Shown in pieces: positions 25,356 through 32,726 of a stretch of DNA of 64,000 nt (position 1 is its first letter; each line of letters begins with the position of its first letter). The position numbers and the translations under genes were made by a program. Source of the stretch: Campylobacter cuniculorum DSM 23162 = LMG 24588. Its GTDB lineage: Bacteria; Campylobacterota; Campylobacteria; Campylobacterales; Campylobacteraceae. The notes beneath the pieces were generated by a model. The model was not told where the DNA came from. It worked only from the letters and a program-made list of their open reading frames with translations, and ran no database searches. The stretch covers positions 620,001-684,000 of the forward strand of contig NZ_CP020867.1 in assembly GCF_002104335.1 (NCBI RefSeq), read 5' to 3'.

Positions 25356-25446
25356 TAACCTATTATAGTCTTACCTTGCTTAAGTTAGTCTTAAAATACT
25401 TTAATTTTTCAAGCTGAGTCTTTGCAAGGTGAGACTTAGTTCTTAA

Positions 25447-26492
25447 ATTAAAGGAATATTAATTAAAGGAATATTAGAAATTCTAAAAAGATTAAGAGAA
25501 AAAGAAAGATTTCAATCAATCAAAATACATTAAGATAGAAATTTAAGAAATTCAAAAAGAAATAAAAACAAAAATAAAATTTAAAAAACAAGAATTTAAA
25601 AATTCAATTTTTCAAACTAAAAATTTAGCAAATTTAAAAAGAAATTTAAAATACCTTAAGATAAAAAACTCAAAAATTTTAACAAATTCAAAAAGAAATT
25701 TGAAAAATTTAAAGATTTTGAAAATTTGAAAAAAATCAAAGGTTTAAAAAACTCAAAAAGATGAAAATAATTTAAGAGAAAAAATGAAAATATAAATAAA
25801 AAAGGTAAAAAAACGAGAAAAATATCCTCAATAAAAGAAATGAAAAAAACAAAAAATAAGGTTGAAGCGAATAAAAATTAATAAAAAATTAAGTAAGAGA
25901 ACAAAAAATAAAGAAAATTTGAAGTGAAAAATAGAAAAAATCAAGAAAGTTTGAAATGAAAATAACAAAAATAAAGAAAATAATAAAAATGATAAAGAAA
26001 ACACTTGAAACAAGAAAAACAATCAACAAAACAGCAAAGAAAAATAAAAAAATTTGAAACAAGAAAATAAAATAAAGCAAATAAAACAACAAAAATAAAG
26101 ATAAAATCAAGGAAATTTGAAATATAAAAATATAAAAAAAGAGAAAAAATACAAATAAAATAAAAAAAAGAGAAAAATACAAATAAAATAAAAAAAAGAG
26201 AAAAAAATATAAATAGAGATAAAAGTCAATCAATATAAGATATAAAAAACTAAAAAAAATAAAGAAAAACAAAAGAAATGAAAAAAAGAAAGAAGCAAAA
26301 AAATTAAAAAATTAAAAAATTAAAAAACAAAAAAAGTGAGAAAAGAAAATCAATAAAATAACCAAAAAAGAAAAAAGAAAAACAAAATAAACTAAAAAAC
26401 TAGAAAACTAAATAAACTAAATAAATAAAACAACAAAACAAACAAAAAATTAAAAAAGAAAAAAACCAAAAAAAGAAAAAAACAAAAGAGAG
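25447..26492. other. A-rich low-complexity tract, no gene
   Basis: About 1 kb, overwhelmingly A on the + strand with scattered T and G and very few C. The first 180 bases are a diverged copy of the array spacer at 24087-24240. A roughly 30-base unit (AAAAAAGAGAAAAA then TACAAATAAAAT) is repeated three times at about 26134-26217. Long Phe/Leu/Ile-only minus-strand openings here are composition artefacts. It ends at the porA terminator. Confidence 0.7.
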
Positions 26493-26530
26493 AAAAAAGT
26501 TTGAAACTCCAAAGTTAAACTTTGGAGTTT
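26493..26530 (-). terminator. Terminator of porA
   Basis: A perfect 11-bp stem (AAACTCCAAAG 26504-26514 / CTTTGGAGTTT 26520-26530, 5-base loop) is followed on the minus strand by a T-rich run (26493-26500). It lies 15 bases behind the porA stop. Confidence 0.9.
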
Positions 26531-26544
26531 GATTCTAAGTGTTT

Positions 26545-27882
26545 TTAGAATTTATAGAGAGCTTGAAGTCTTACGCTGTTTTTGCTATTGTCGTTAGCTT
26601 TAGTTTGAGCATCAATATCTACATAAGAATACCAAGCTTGGAAGTCAAGTTTTGGAGAGTATTTGTAATTCACTCTTGCCACAACTTCGAATTTATCTCC
26701 AGCTCCAGAACCTAGAGCATTATTTTCGATTTTAGTTCCACCATAAACAAGATCCACACCTAAGCGAAGCACTTCGTTGAAGGTATAACCTGCTTTGATG
26801 AATCCAAAGGTGTTTTGTCCTATATCACCTGTGAGGTTAGAGCCGTCTGTATAGTAAATTTCTTGTCCTGCAAGAAGGTGTCCTATGTTACCATTATCTT
26901 CTAAAGTGGTTAAGCTCAATTGGTCTTTGTCCCCATAGTAGAAGCCCCCTAAGCTTGCGTCAAAGCCCATGTATTCTAAAGTTCCGTTAAGTCCTACGAA
27001 GTTACCATTAGTAGCAGCACCCGGCATTCCAACAACGATATCTTCAAAATCATTTTCTACAGCGTTTCCTAGATAACCAAGATTGAGCTTCCAAACAAGG
27101 TCATTTGCGAAAGTGGTTTTAAAGCCAAGATCGATTGCATAAAGGAAAGCTGTATCAGTAAGATAGGCTAACCATAATTGAGAATTGAGTTGTCCAAAAC
27201 CTAAATCATAAGAACCTATACCTGCTACACCATAGAGGTTATTGCTGTATGGGTTGTAAGTCATACTATTAACAAATCTGTTATTATTAAGAATAGTATC
27301 ACCTTCTACACCATTTGCACCAAAACCAGCTCTAACATTACTATTTGCGTCAAAATTATCAAAAGCGTAAGCTGCTAAGATGGTGCCCTCAAGGCTGGTG
27401 TTGAGGATTTTAGCACCTGTTCCTACGAGTCCTAAGAAATTTGTAGTCCAAATGCTCTCAACTTGCATTTTACCGAGAAGCACACTTGTATCGACTGCGT
27501 CTGCTGTGTAAGTTAGATAGTATTGTCTTACATTAAATCCTGTGTTAGTATCAGTTCCGATTTCACTGCCATTACTTGCAAAGCCACTTTCTTGTCCTGC
27601 ATTATAGTAAAGTTCTACGAAAGCTTTGAAATTATCCGCAATCGCTGCTTGGAAACCAAGTTTTCCTACAAATTGATGAGCTTGTTTTGAGTTACCTATA
27701 CCACCAGGTCCGTTGAAAAGATTATCTCTGTTATGCTCTACTACTCTGCCGTTATTATAGCGGTAACGTAAAGCACCACTAAGATCTACATCTTTAATCG
27801 CTTCATCAAGCGGAGTAGCATTTGCCACTGAGAAAGCACCTGCAGCAAGAGCTGCTACTAAACTAAGTTTAACTAGTTTCAT
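26545..27882 (-). CDS. porA: Major outer membrane porin (MOMP)
   Basis: 445 residues. A typical signal peptide (MKLVKLSLVAALAAGAFSVANA, 22 residues) is followed by TPLDEAIKDVDLSGALRYRYN, the mature N-terminus of Campylobacter MOMP. The body is an 18-strand-type beta barrel ending in VRLQALYKF, with the terminal Phe needed for outer membrane insertion. It is the main general porin and a variable surface antigen. An upstream in-frame opening to 27930 is rejected because GTAAGGAGAATTCTT precedes the ATG at 27882. It is a single gene with its own promoter and terminator. The surface loops are likely variable, though that is not testable here. Confidence 0.95.
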   Translation of the reverse strand: MKLVKLSLVAALAAGAFSVANATPLDEAIKDVDLSGALRYRYNNGRVVEHNRDNLFNGPGGIGNSKQAHQFVGKLGFQAAIADNFKAFVELYYNAGQESGFASNGSEIGTDTNTGFNVRQYYLTYTADAVDTSVLLGKMQVESIWTTNFLGLVGTGAKILNTSLEGTILAAYAFDNFDANSNVRAGFGANGVEGDTILNNNRFVNSMTYNPYSNNLYGVAGIGSYDLGFGQLNSQLWLAYLTDTAFLYAIDLGFKTTFANDLVWKLNLGYLGNAVENDFEDIVVGMPGAATNGNFVGLNGTLEYMGFDASLGGFYYGDKDQLSLTTLEDNGNIGHLLAGQEIYYTDGSNLTGDIGQNTFGFIKAGYTFNEVLRLGVDLVYGGTKIENNALGSGAGDKFEVVARVNYKYSPKLDFQAWYSYVDIDAQTKANDNSKNSVRLQALYKF

Positions 27883-27920
27883 AAGAATTCTCCTTACTAA
27901 AATTAAAATTAACAAGTGCA

Positions 27921-27926
27921 ATTCTA
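27921..27926 (-). promoter_or_regulatory. -10 box of porA
   Basis: TAGAAT preceded by TATGC on the minus strand, an extended -10-like element about 40 bases before the porA start codon. Confidence 0.5.
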
Positions 27927-28012
27927 GCATAGAAACTTCATATTTTTGCTTAATATTTTCTTAAATGTTTAATATTTTGCTTATTTTTTGAATGGGGATG
28001 AGATTTAAGCCC

Positions 28013-28090
28013 GAAAAAAAGCCCTAAAATAGGGCTGATTCGAGCTTCATTAAGGAGCTTCTTTGTAATGAAATGTTTTTAGCTTTCTGA
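28013..28090 (-). ncRNA. Candidate small RNA upstream of porA
   Basis: Read leftward, a TATACT box (28097-28102) is followed after about 7 bases by roughly 75 bases with two structures. The first is a hairpin TTCATTA/TAATGAA whose loop contains AGCTCCTT. The second is a textbook terminator (AGCCC TATTTTA GGGCT then seven T, 28013-28035). No ORF. The loop is complementary to Shine-Dalgarno-like AAGGAGCT. Its own promoter and terminator make it an sRNA candidate. Alternatively the terminator only insulates porA from the heptose operon. Confidence 0.55.
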
Positions 28091-28102
28091 ATGAGAAGTA
28101 TA

Positions 28103-28505
28103 AAATTAAAAAGTAAATGATAAGTAATTTATGAGGGGGGGTTAAATTTTTAAGAGAGGGAGCGAAAATTTGAGCGGAGGAGGGTTGTTTTTTGGGCGGG
28201 GTTGAGGATTTAGAAAATGTATGAGTTACTAAGAATTTTAGAAAAGGGTATTTGTGTGTGGTTTGGGTTGTGTGAGGGAAAAGGGTGTTGATGATGAAAA
28301 TAAAAATTTAAGGGTTGAAATTGATTTGTTTATAGGAATTTTTGAAAAAAAGATATTGATGAAAAAATCGCTCGAGGTTTGCTTGCAAAGGGTTTGTTTA
28401 AAAAAGTCCTATTTAAAGAGGGAAAAAATTTCTGGGGTGTTAAATATAAGGTTCAAAAATAGCCCCTATAAAATAGCCCCTATAAAATAGCCCCGATTTA
28501 GGGGG
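28103..28505. other. Intergenic region with G-rich patches and a 14-base tandem repeat
   Basis: No convincing gene. It holds a G7 run (28135-28141), G-rich sequence to about 28215, and AAAATAGCCCCTAT repeated 2.8 times at 28456-28494. Next to the gmhA stop, CCCC/GGGG (28491-28504) makes a weak leftward terminator-like hairpin. A 78-codon opening at 28254 has no ribosome site and no protein character. Confidence 0.5.
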
Positions 28506-29066
28506 TTAGAAATTTTCGTCTATGATTTGGCATAGGCTGTGGATTATTAAAATATGCATTTCTTGGATTCTTGCTGTGTCATTGCTTGGCACGACAAGAT
28601 TAAAGTCGCTGAGTTCATTCATCGCACCGCCCCCTTTTCCACTAAGTCCTATGGTGTGAATTTTGAGTTCTTTTGCTTTTTTGAAAGCCTCTAGCACATT
28701 TGGACTCTTTCCGCTTGTTGAAATTCCTATGAGTGTGTCTCCCTCGCGTCCTAAGGCTTCAAGCTGCCTTGAAAAGACAAATTCAAAACCATAGTCATTT
28801 CCTAAGGCTGTGAGTGCTGAAGTATCGGTTGTTAGGGATATTGCTGCTAAGGCTTTGCGTTCTTTTTTGTATCTGCCACTAAGTTCGGCTGCAAAATGTT
28901 GAGAATCTGCGGCACTGCCTCCATTTCCGCAAATTAAGATTTTATGACCTTTTTTCAGTGTGTTGCTTAAGAATTCGCCCATTTTGGCGATTTGTCCCTT
29001 GAGAATTTCTGCAGATTCTAGGGTTTTTTTATGTTCTTTCCATTCTTTTTCAATTATGTGTATCAT
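28506..29066 (-). CDS. gmhA: Phosphoheptose isomerase
   Basis: 186 residues. Converts sedoheptulose 7-phosphate to D-glycero-D-manno-heptose 7-phosphate, the first step to ADP-heptose. SIS-domain motifs [18 protein letters not shown] (about residues 46-63) and [13 protein letters not shown] are intact. Last gene of the gmhB-hldD-hldE-gmhA operon; its ATG lies 17 bases inside hldE. Other species also carry gmhA2-type paralogues in capsule loci; the operon context makes this the LOS core enzyme. Confidence 0.95.
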   Translation of the reverse strand: MIHIIEKEWKEHKKTLESAEILKGQIAKMGEFLSNTLKKGHKILICGNGGSAADSQHFAAELSGRYKKERKALAAISLTTDTSALTALGNDYGFEFVFSRQLEALGREGDTLIGISTSGKSPNVLEAFKKAKELKIHTIGLSGKGGGAMNELSDFNLVVPSNDTARIQEMHILIIHSLCQIIDENF

Positions 29067-30450
29067 TTTTTTGTCCTTGTATTTTTTCTATGATTTTACT
29101 CGTGCTAAATCCTTCTTTATAGTCTATGAGTTCGACTTTAGCAACCAAATTTGCTCCGATGATTTCTTTGTTTTCATAATCCTTTCCTTTGACTAAAATA
29201 TCGGGTTTTAAAAAGGAGATGAGTTCAAAGGGTGTGTCCTCTTCAAAAATCACCACATAATCCACAAAATACAAACTTGCCAACATACAAGCACGTTCGA
29301 ATTGCGAATTTATAGGTCTTGTGTCGCCTTTGAGTCGCTTAATGCTTGAATCAGAATTTAAGCCGACGATGAGTAAATCGCCGAGTTTTCTTGCTTTTTC
29401 AAGATAGCTTAAATGCCCTAAATGCAAAATATCAAAGCAACCATTTGTGAAAACCACTTTTTTATTTTGTCCCTTAAGTCTTTTTAACAATTCTTCTTTG
29501 CTTGTGATTTTGTTTTCAAAATTTGATTTTTTGAAATTCTTAAGCTCATCAAAACTGACGCTAACACTTCCGATTTTGCTTACAACCACAGCGGCAACTT
29601 CGTTTGCGATTTCACAAGCTTTTATGATAGGGATTTGACTTGCCAGACAAAAAGCTAGAATGGCTATGACGCTATCTCCCGCACCTGTTACATCATACAC
29701 TTCTAAAGCCCTAGCGGCAATGATGTGTAATGTTGTATCAAAGAGTGCTATACCGCCCTCTGAAAGCGTGATAACTCCATAGGTTAAATCAAAATCTTTT
29801 TTGAGTTTTTCTATACCAAATTTTAAATTTTCTCCCTCTAAATTTTCATATTTTAAGGCTTCTAAGGCTTCTTTTTTGTTAGGAGTGAGTAGGGTTGCAC
29901 CTTTATATTTGCTATAATCATTGCCTTTTGGGTCGATTAAAATAGGAATTTTAAGCTCTTTGGCTTTTTTTATCAAAGCTCTGCAGACTTTAGCGGTTAA
30001 AACTCCTTTCGCATAATCGCTTAGAATAATGGCTTCAAAATCTTTTGCAATTTGGTTGAATTCCTCGATGAGCTCTTCTTCGCATTCTATGTCTTCGTTG
30101 TCTTCATCATCGAGCCTTAAAACTTGTTGATTGTGAGCGATAATGCGATTTTTAAGAGGCGTTTTGCGGTTTTTTTGAATCAAGAATTTTGAGGTTAAAT
30201 TTTCTTTGAGAAATTTTGCACTCTCATCTTCTCCTACAACGCCAAGTGCAAACACACGAGCCCCAAAAGCCTTTAAATTTGCATACACATTTGCCGCACC
30301 GCCGAGTCTTTTGTCTTCTTTTAGGGTTTTTGCTATCAAAACAGGAGCCTCCGGACTCACACGCGAACAATCGCACCATATGTAATTATCCACCATAAAA
30401 TCGCCTACAACAAGAATTTTAGGGCTCTGTTTGCTTAAAAATTCAAGCAT
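29050..30450 (-). CDS. hldE: Bifunctional heptose 7-phosphate kinase / heptose 1-phosphate adenylyltransferase
   Basis: 466 residues, two domains. Residues 1-315 are a PfkB/ribokinase kinase with [21 protein letters not shown] and the catalytic GAGDS. Residues 330-460 are a cytidylyltransferase-like domain with [16 protein letters not shown] (HxGH nucleotide-binding motif) and [10 protein letters not shown]. It makes ADP-D-glycero-D-manno-heptose. Normal full-length fusion as in E. coli HldE. Operon position between hldD (23-base gap) and gmhA (overlap) agrees. Confidence 0.96.
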   Translation of the reverse strand: MLEFLSKQSPKILVVGDFMVDNYIWCDCSRVSPEAPVLIAKTLKEDKRLGGAANVYANLKAFGARVFALGVVGEDESAKFLKENLTSKFLIQKNRKTPLKNRIIAHNQQVLRLDDEDNEDIECEEELIEEFNQIAKDFEAIILSDYAKGVLTAKVCRALIKKAKELKIPILIDPKGNDYSKYKGATLLTPNKKEALEALKYENLEGENLKFGIEKLKKDFDLTYGVITLSEGGIALFDTTLHIIAARALEVYDVTGAGDSVIAILAFCLASQIPIIKACEIANEVAAVVVSKIGSVSVSFDELKNFKKSNFENKITSKEELLKRLKGQNKKVVFTNGCFDILHLGHLSYLEKARKLGDLLIVGLNSDSSIKRLKGDTRPINSQFERACMLASLYFVDYVVIFEEDTPFELISFLKPDILVKGKDYENKEIIGANLVAKVELIDYKEGFSTSKIIEKIQGQKNDTHN

Positions 30451-30473
30451 TAGTTTTCCTTATAATGAATGAC

Positions 30474-31433
30474 TTAAACATGGGCTTTGCTTTCTTCTTC
30501 AAATAGTCTTTTTATCTCGCTTAAATAGTCTTTTATGCCCTCTTCAAGACTAAATTGCGGAGTGTAAGCGAAGTTTTGTTCTAGTTTTGCTTGTGTGTGG
30601 TATTGATAAGCGTTTTTATAAGGGTTTGGTATGATTTCATAGCTGTAATTTGTGCCTAATTCTTTTTGCAAGATGTCTGCAACTTCTTTAAAAGTCCTTG
30701 CAACCCCGCTTCCTACATTATACACTCCGGATTTTGCGTTTAGGGCTGCTAAATTTGCATTTATAACATCTTTAATATAAACAAAATCCCTATAAATTTT
30801 ATCGCTTCCCTCAAATAAACGCGGAGCCTTTGCACTTAAAATTTGATGAGCAAATTGTAAAATCATACTTGAAGTTTTACCCTTAAAAAATTCGCCTTTT
30901 CCATAAACATTAAAATATCTAAGTCCTACTAAATGGGCTTTATCGTAAAATTTTGTAGCAAGATTTTCCATCATCAGTTTTGAAAAAGCATAAACATTCT
31001 TAGGTTTTTCACCAAAACCGACGCTTTGAGGGCTTTTTGCGTCTCCATAAACTGAAGCAGAACTTGCATAAATGAGTTTGGCATTAAGCTCTATGCTTAG
31101 TTTGATTAAATCCTTAAAGGAATTGAGATTCACATTTAAAATTTGGTTTTGATTGTTTGCAGTGGTGTCCGAAATAGCCGCTTGATGAAAGATGACTTCG
31201 GGCTTAAATTCACGCATTATTCTTAAGGTCTTTTCGTCTAAAATATCGCCGATAAAAAGCTCTCCTTTAAATTCAAGCAAATTTTTAAAATGTCCTAAGC
31301 ATTGCAAATTTCCATTTTCAAAACTCTCTTTGCCTCGCATTTTATCGATGATTAAAATTTCATTTTTATCTTGTAAAAAAAGTGCGAGTTGAGAGCCGAT
31401 AAATCCAGCTCCTCCTGTGATTAAAATCCTCAT
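30474..31433 (-). CDS. hldD: ADP-glyceromanno-heptose 6-epimerase
   Basis: 319 residues, extended SDR. Rossmann motif GGAGFIGSQLA at 7-17, SSASVYGDA, and YAFSK (YxxxK). It inverts C6 of ADP-heptose to the L,D form used by WaaC/WaaF for the inner core. LRYFNVYGKGEFFKG is typical of HldD. Its ATG overlaps the gmhB stop by 4 bases, so the two are coupled. Confidence 0.95.
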   Translation of the reverse strand: MRILITGGAGFIGSQLALFLQDKNEILIIDKMRGKESFENGNLQCLGHFKNLLEFKGELFIGDILDEKTLRIMREFKPEVIFHQAAISDTTANNQNQILNVNLNSFKDLIKLSIELNAKLIYASSASVYGDAKSPQSVGFGEKPKNVYAFSKLMMENLATKFYDKAHLVGLRYFNVYGKGEFFKGKTSSMILQFAHQILSAKAPRLFEGSDKIYRDFVYIKDVINANLAALNAKSGVYNVGSGVARTFKEVADILQKELGTNYSYEIIPNPYKNAYQYHTQAKLEQNFAYTPQFSLEEGIKDYLSEIKRLFEEESKAHV

Positions 31434-31951
31434 AATCTTTCCTTTGATTTTAAAAAATTTAAAAGCTCGGTTAGATTTGCAAAGGTTTTGAAATTTTCAT
31501 TTTCTTTTACCTTAGAATCAATCAAAGCTAAGGTCCCCACTTCGGCACTTAAACCTGCTTGCATGTCGCTAAGATTATCCCCGATAAAAATAGAATCTTG
31601 CATGTTTATATTGAATTCATTTTGAGCTTTTAAAAGCATACCCGGCTTTGGTTTGCGGCATTGACAATGTTCTAAATGCGGACAATGATAAATTTTTGAA
31701 ATTTTAATATTTTTTTCCGCAAATGCGTTTAAGATAAAATCACTTAGAATTTTAAAATCTTCTTCGGTGTAATACGCTCTTGCGATTCCGGATTGATTAG
31801 TGATGATAAAAATCAAAAATCCCTTTTTGGAAAAAAAATCGCAAAGCTCGAAAATTCCCTCGCAAAATTCAAAATCTTCTATTTTATAAACATATTTTTT
31901 ATCAACATTAATCACGCCGTCTCTGTCTAAAAATAAAGCCTTGTTTTTCAT
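31430..31951 (-). CDS. gmhB: D-glycero-D-manno-heptose 1,7-bisphosphate 7-phosphatase
   Basis: 173 residues from the ATG at 31951. HAD phosphatase: FLDRDGVIN (nucleophile Asp pair), IITNQSGIARAYYT, the zinc loop CPHLEHCQCRKPKPG and FIGDNLSDMQAG. Removes the C7 phosphate between the two HldE steps. An ATG three codons upstream (31960) is possible. However, a TATAAT box (31959-31964) ends seven bases before ATG 31951, so the transcript would begin at or next to this codon, implying a leaderless mRNA. Confidence 0.93.
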   Translation of the reverse strand: MKNKALFLDRDGVINVDKKYVYKIEDFEFCEGIFELCDFFSKKGFLIFIITNQSGIARAYYTEEDFKILSDFILNAFAEKNIKISKIYHCPHLEHCQCRKPKPGMLLKAQNEFNINMQDSIFIGDNLSDMQAGLSAEVGTLALIDSKVKENENFKTFANLTELLNFLKSKERL

Positions 31952-31958
31952 ACGAAGC

Positions 31959-31964
31959 ATTATA
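31959..31964 (-). promoter_or_regulatory. -10 box of the heptose operon
   Basis: TATAAT on the minus strand, seven bases before the preferred gmhB ATG. No Shine-Dalgarno is present, so a leaderless transcript is likely. Drives gmhB-hldD-hldE-gmhA. Confidence 0.5.
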
Positions 31965-32037
31965 ACTTGTTTTTGTTTAAAATTAAAAAAAATCGTAAAT
32001 TTTTATTTTGTTAAGAAAAGATTTAAAGTTTCAAAAG

Positions 32038-32043
32038 TATAAT
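32038..32043 (+). promoter_or_regulatory. -10 box of the cytochrome c gene
   Basis: TATAAT preceded by AAAAG, 29 bases before the start codon at 32073; AAGGAG lies between. Confidence 0.6.
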
Positions 32044-32072
32044 AATATATCCAAAAAATATAAGGAGAAAAA

Positions 32073-32372
32073 ATGAAAAAGTTACTTGCATGCTGTGCTT
32101 TAATCTGTCTTGGCGTGTCAGCTTATGCTGCTGATGGTGCGACACTCTTTAAAAAATGTGCGGTTTGCCATGGAGAAAAAGCGGATAAAGTCTATCTTGG
32201 TAAGGTTCCGGCTTTAAAATCAATTTCTACAGCTGAAAGACTTCAATATATGAAAGAATATTCAGAAGGCAAAAGAAATGCTTATGGTCAAGGTGCGATT
32301 ATGAAAGTTAATCTTAAAGGTTTAACTGAAGAAGACTTTAAAGCAATCGAAGCTTATATAGAAACTCTATAA
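32073..32372 (+). CDS. Periplasmic monohaem cytochrome c (c553 type)
   Basis: 99 residues. Signal peptide of about 19 residues (MKKLLACCALICLGVSAYA), then one haem-binding CAVCH at about residues 30-34 and a distal Met in AIMKVNLKGL as likely sixth ligand. A small class I cytochrome c that carries electrons in the periplasm, probably from the bc1 complex encoded at 48.5-51.3 kb to the cbb3 oxidase. Strong ribosome site and own terminator: a single-gene unit next to ccoS/ccoI. Confidence 0.9.
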   Translation: MKKLLACCALICLGVSAYAADGATLFKKCAVCHGEKADKVYLGKVPALKSISTAERLQYMKEYSEGKRNAYGQGAIMKVNLKGLTEEDFKAIEAYIETL

Positions 32373-32376
32373 GCTC

Positions 32377-32408
32377 TTAGGACTCTTACAAGGAGTCCTA
32401 AGCTTTTT
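32377..32408 (+). terminator. Terminator after the cytochrome c gene
   Basis: Perfect 9-bp stem TTAGGACTC (32377-32385) / GAGTCCTAA (32393-32401), 7-base loop, then GC and TTTTT. Confidence 0.9.
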
Positions 32409-32516
32409 GAATTTTATCATTTCTTAAGCTAAATTTTATATTTTATTTTTGCGGATTATTATCGGACTTTGATTTTTTCCTTGCTTTTATGAATTGCCCT
32501 TTTCAATCGATTTTAA

Positions 32517-32726
32517 TTATTTTTTATTTTGTCTTTTTTCTAAGGCTTGTTTTTTGCGATTTTCAAGCTCTATGGCGTCTTTTAGGGACTCTTCATCGTC
32601 ATTTAAAGTTGTAAATTTATAATCATCGTCAAATTGTTTATTTTTAATTCCCCAAAGTAAGGTGCTAAGTATGATAAAAAACACAATAACCGAAACCCCT
32701 ATCATCATCATAATGACTGCATTCAT
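32517..32726 (-). CDS. ccoS: cbb3 oxidase assembly protein CcoS
   Basis: 69 residues. One membrane span at about residues 5-27, then a charged cytoplasmic tail; the W/G/D pattern LLWGIKNKQFDDDYKF after the helix is the CcoS signature. Needed for cofactor insertion into cbb3 oxidase. Starts by a 4-base overlap with the ccoI stop, hence translationally coupled. Confidence 0.88.
   Translation of the reverse strand: MNAVIMMMIGVSVIVFFIILSTLLWGIKNKQFDDDYKFTTLNDDEESLKDAIELENRKKQALEKRQNKK

Larger units (their letters stand above)
23803..25446 (+). repeat. Array of five direct repeats carrying 20-residue peptide genes
   Basis: Units begin with ACTATCACATCAATATTTAA at 23803, 24316, 24598, 24881 and 25164. 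Units 3 to 5 repeat with an exact 283-base period. Units 1 and 2 are about 510 bases apart because an extra AT-rich segment (about 24087-24315) lies between them; part of it reappears after unit 5 (25444-25620). Each unit holds a sense -10 box, a direct repeat AAGACTT, a Shine-Dalgarno, a 20-codon ORF, an opposite -10 box and a long inverted repeat. Flanks are more conserved than two of the ORFs, which points to RNA function. Confidence 0.9.

Noticed and set aside
23803-25446. Possible CRISPR array
   Set aside because: The units are long (283 bases), nearly identical throughout, with no alternating unique spacers and no cas genes. The repeats carry ORFs and promoters instead.
23803-25446. Possible insertion sequence or prophage remnant
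   Set aside because: No transposase, integrase or terminal inverted repeats with target duplications were seen around the repeats.
25828-26272. Long minus-strand openings made of Phe, Leu, Ile and Ser in the A-rich tract
   Set aside because: They follow from poly-A on the other strand. There is no ribosome site, no normal protein composition and no stop-codon avoidance beyond what composition gives.
28135-28141. G7 run as a fourth contingency tract
   Set aside because: It lies outside any supported coding region and is shorter than the functional G9-G11 tracts; a promoter effect cannot be shown.
28254-28490. 78-codon opening upstream of gmhA
   Set aside because: No ribosome site, an odd composition (KKSYLKREK runs), and it overlaps the tandem repeat. 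Not supported as a gene.
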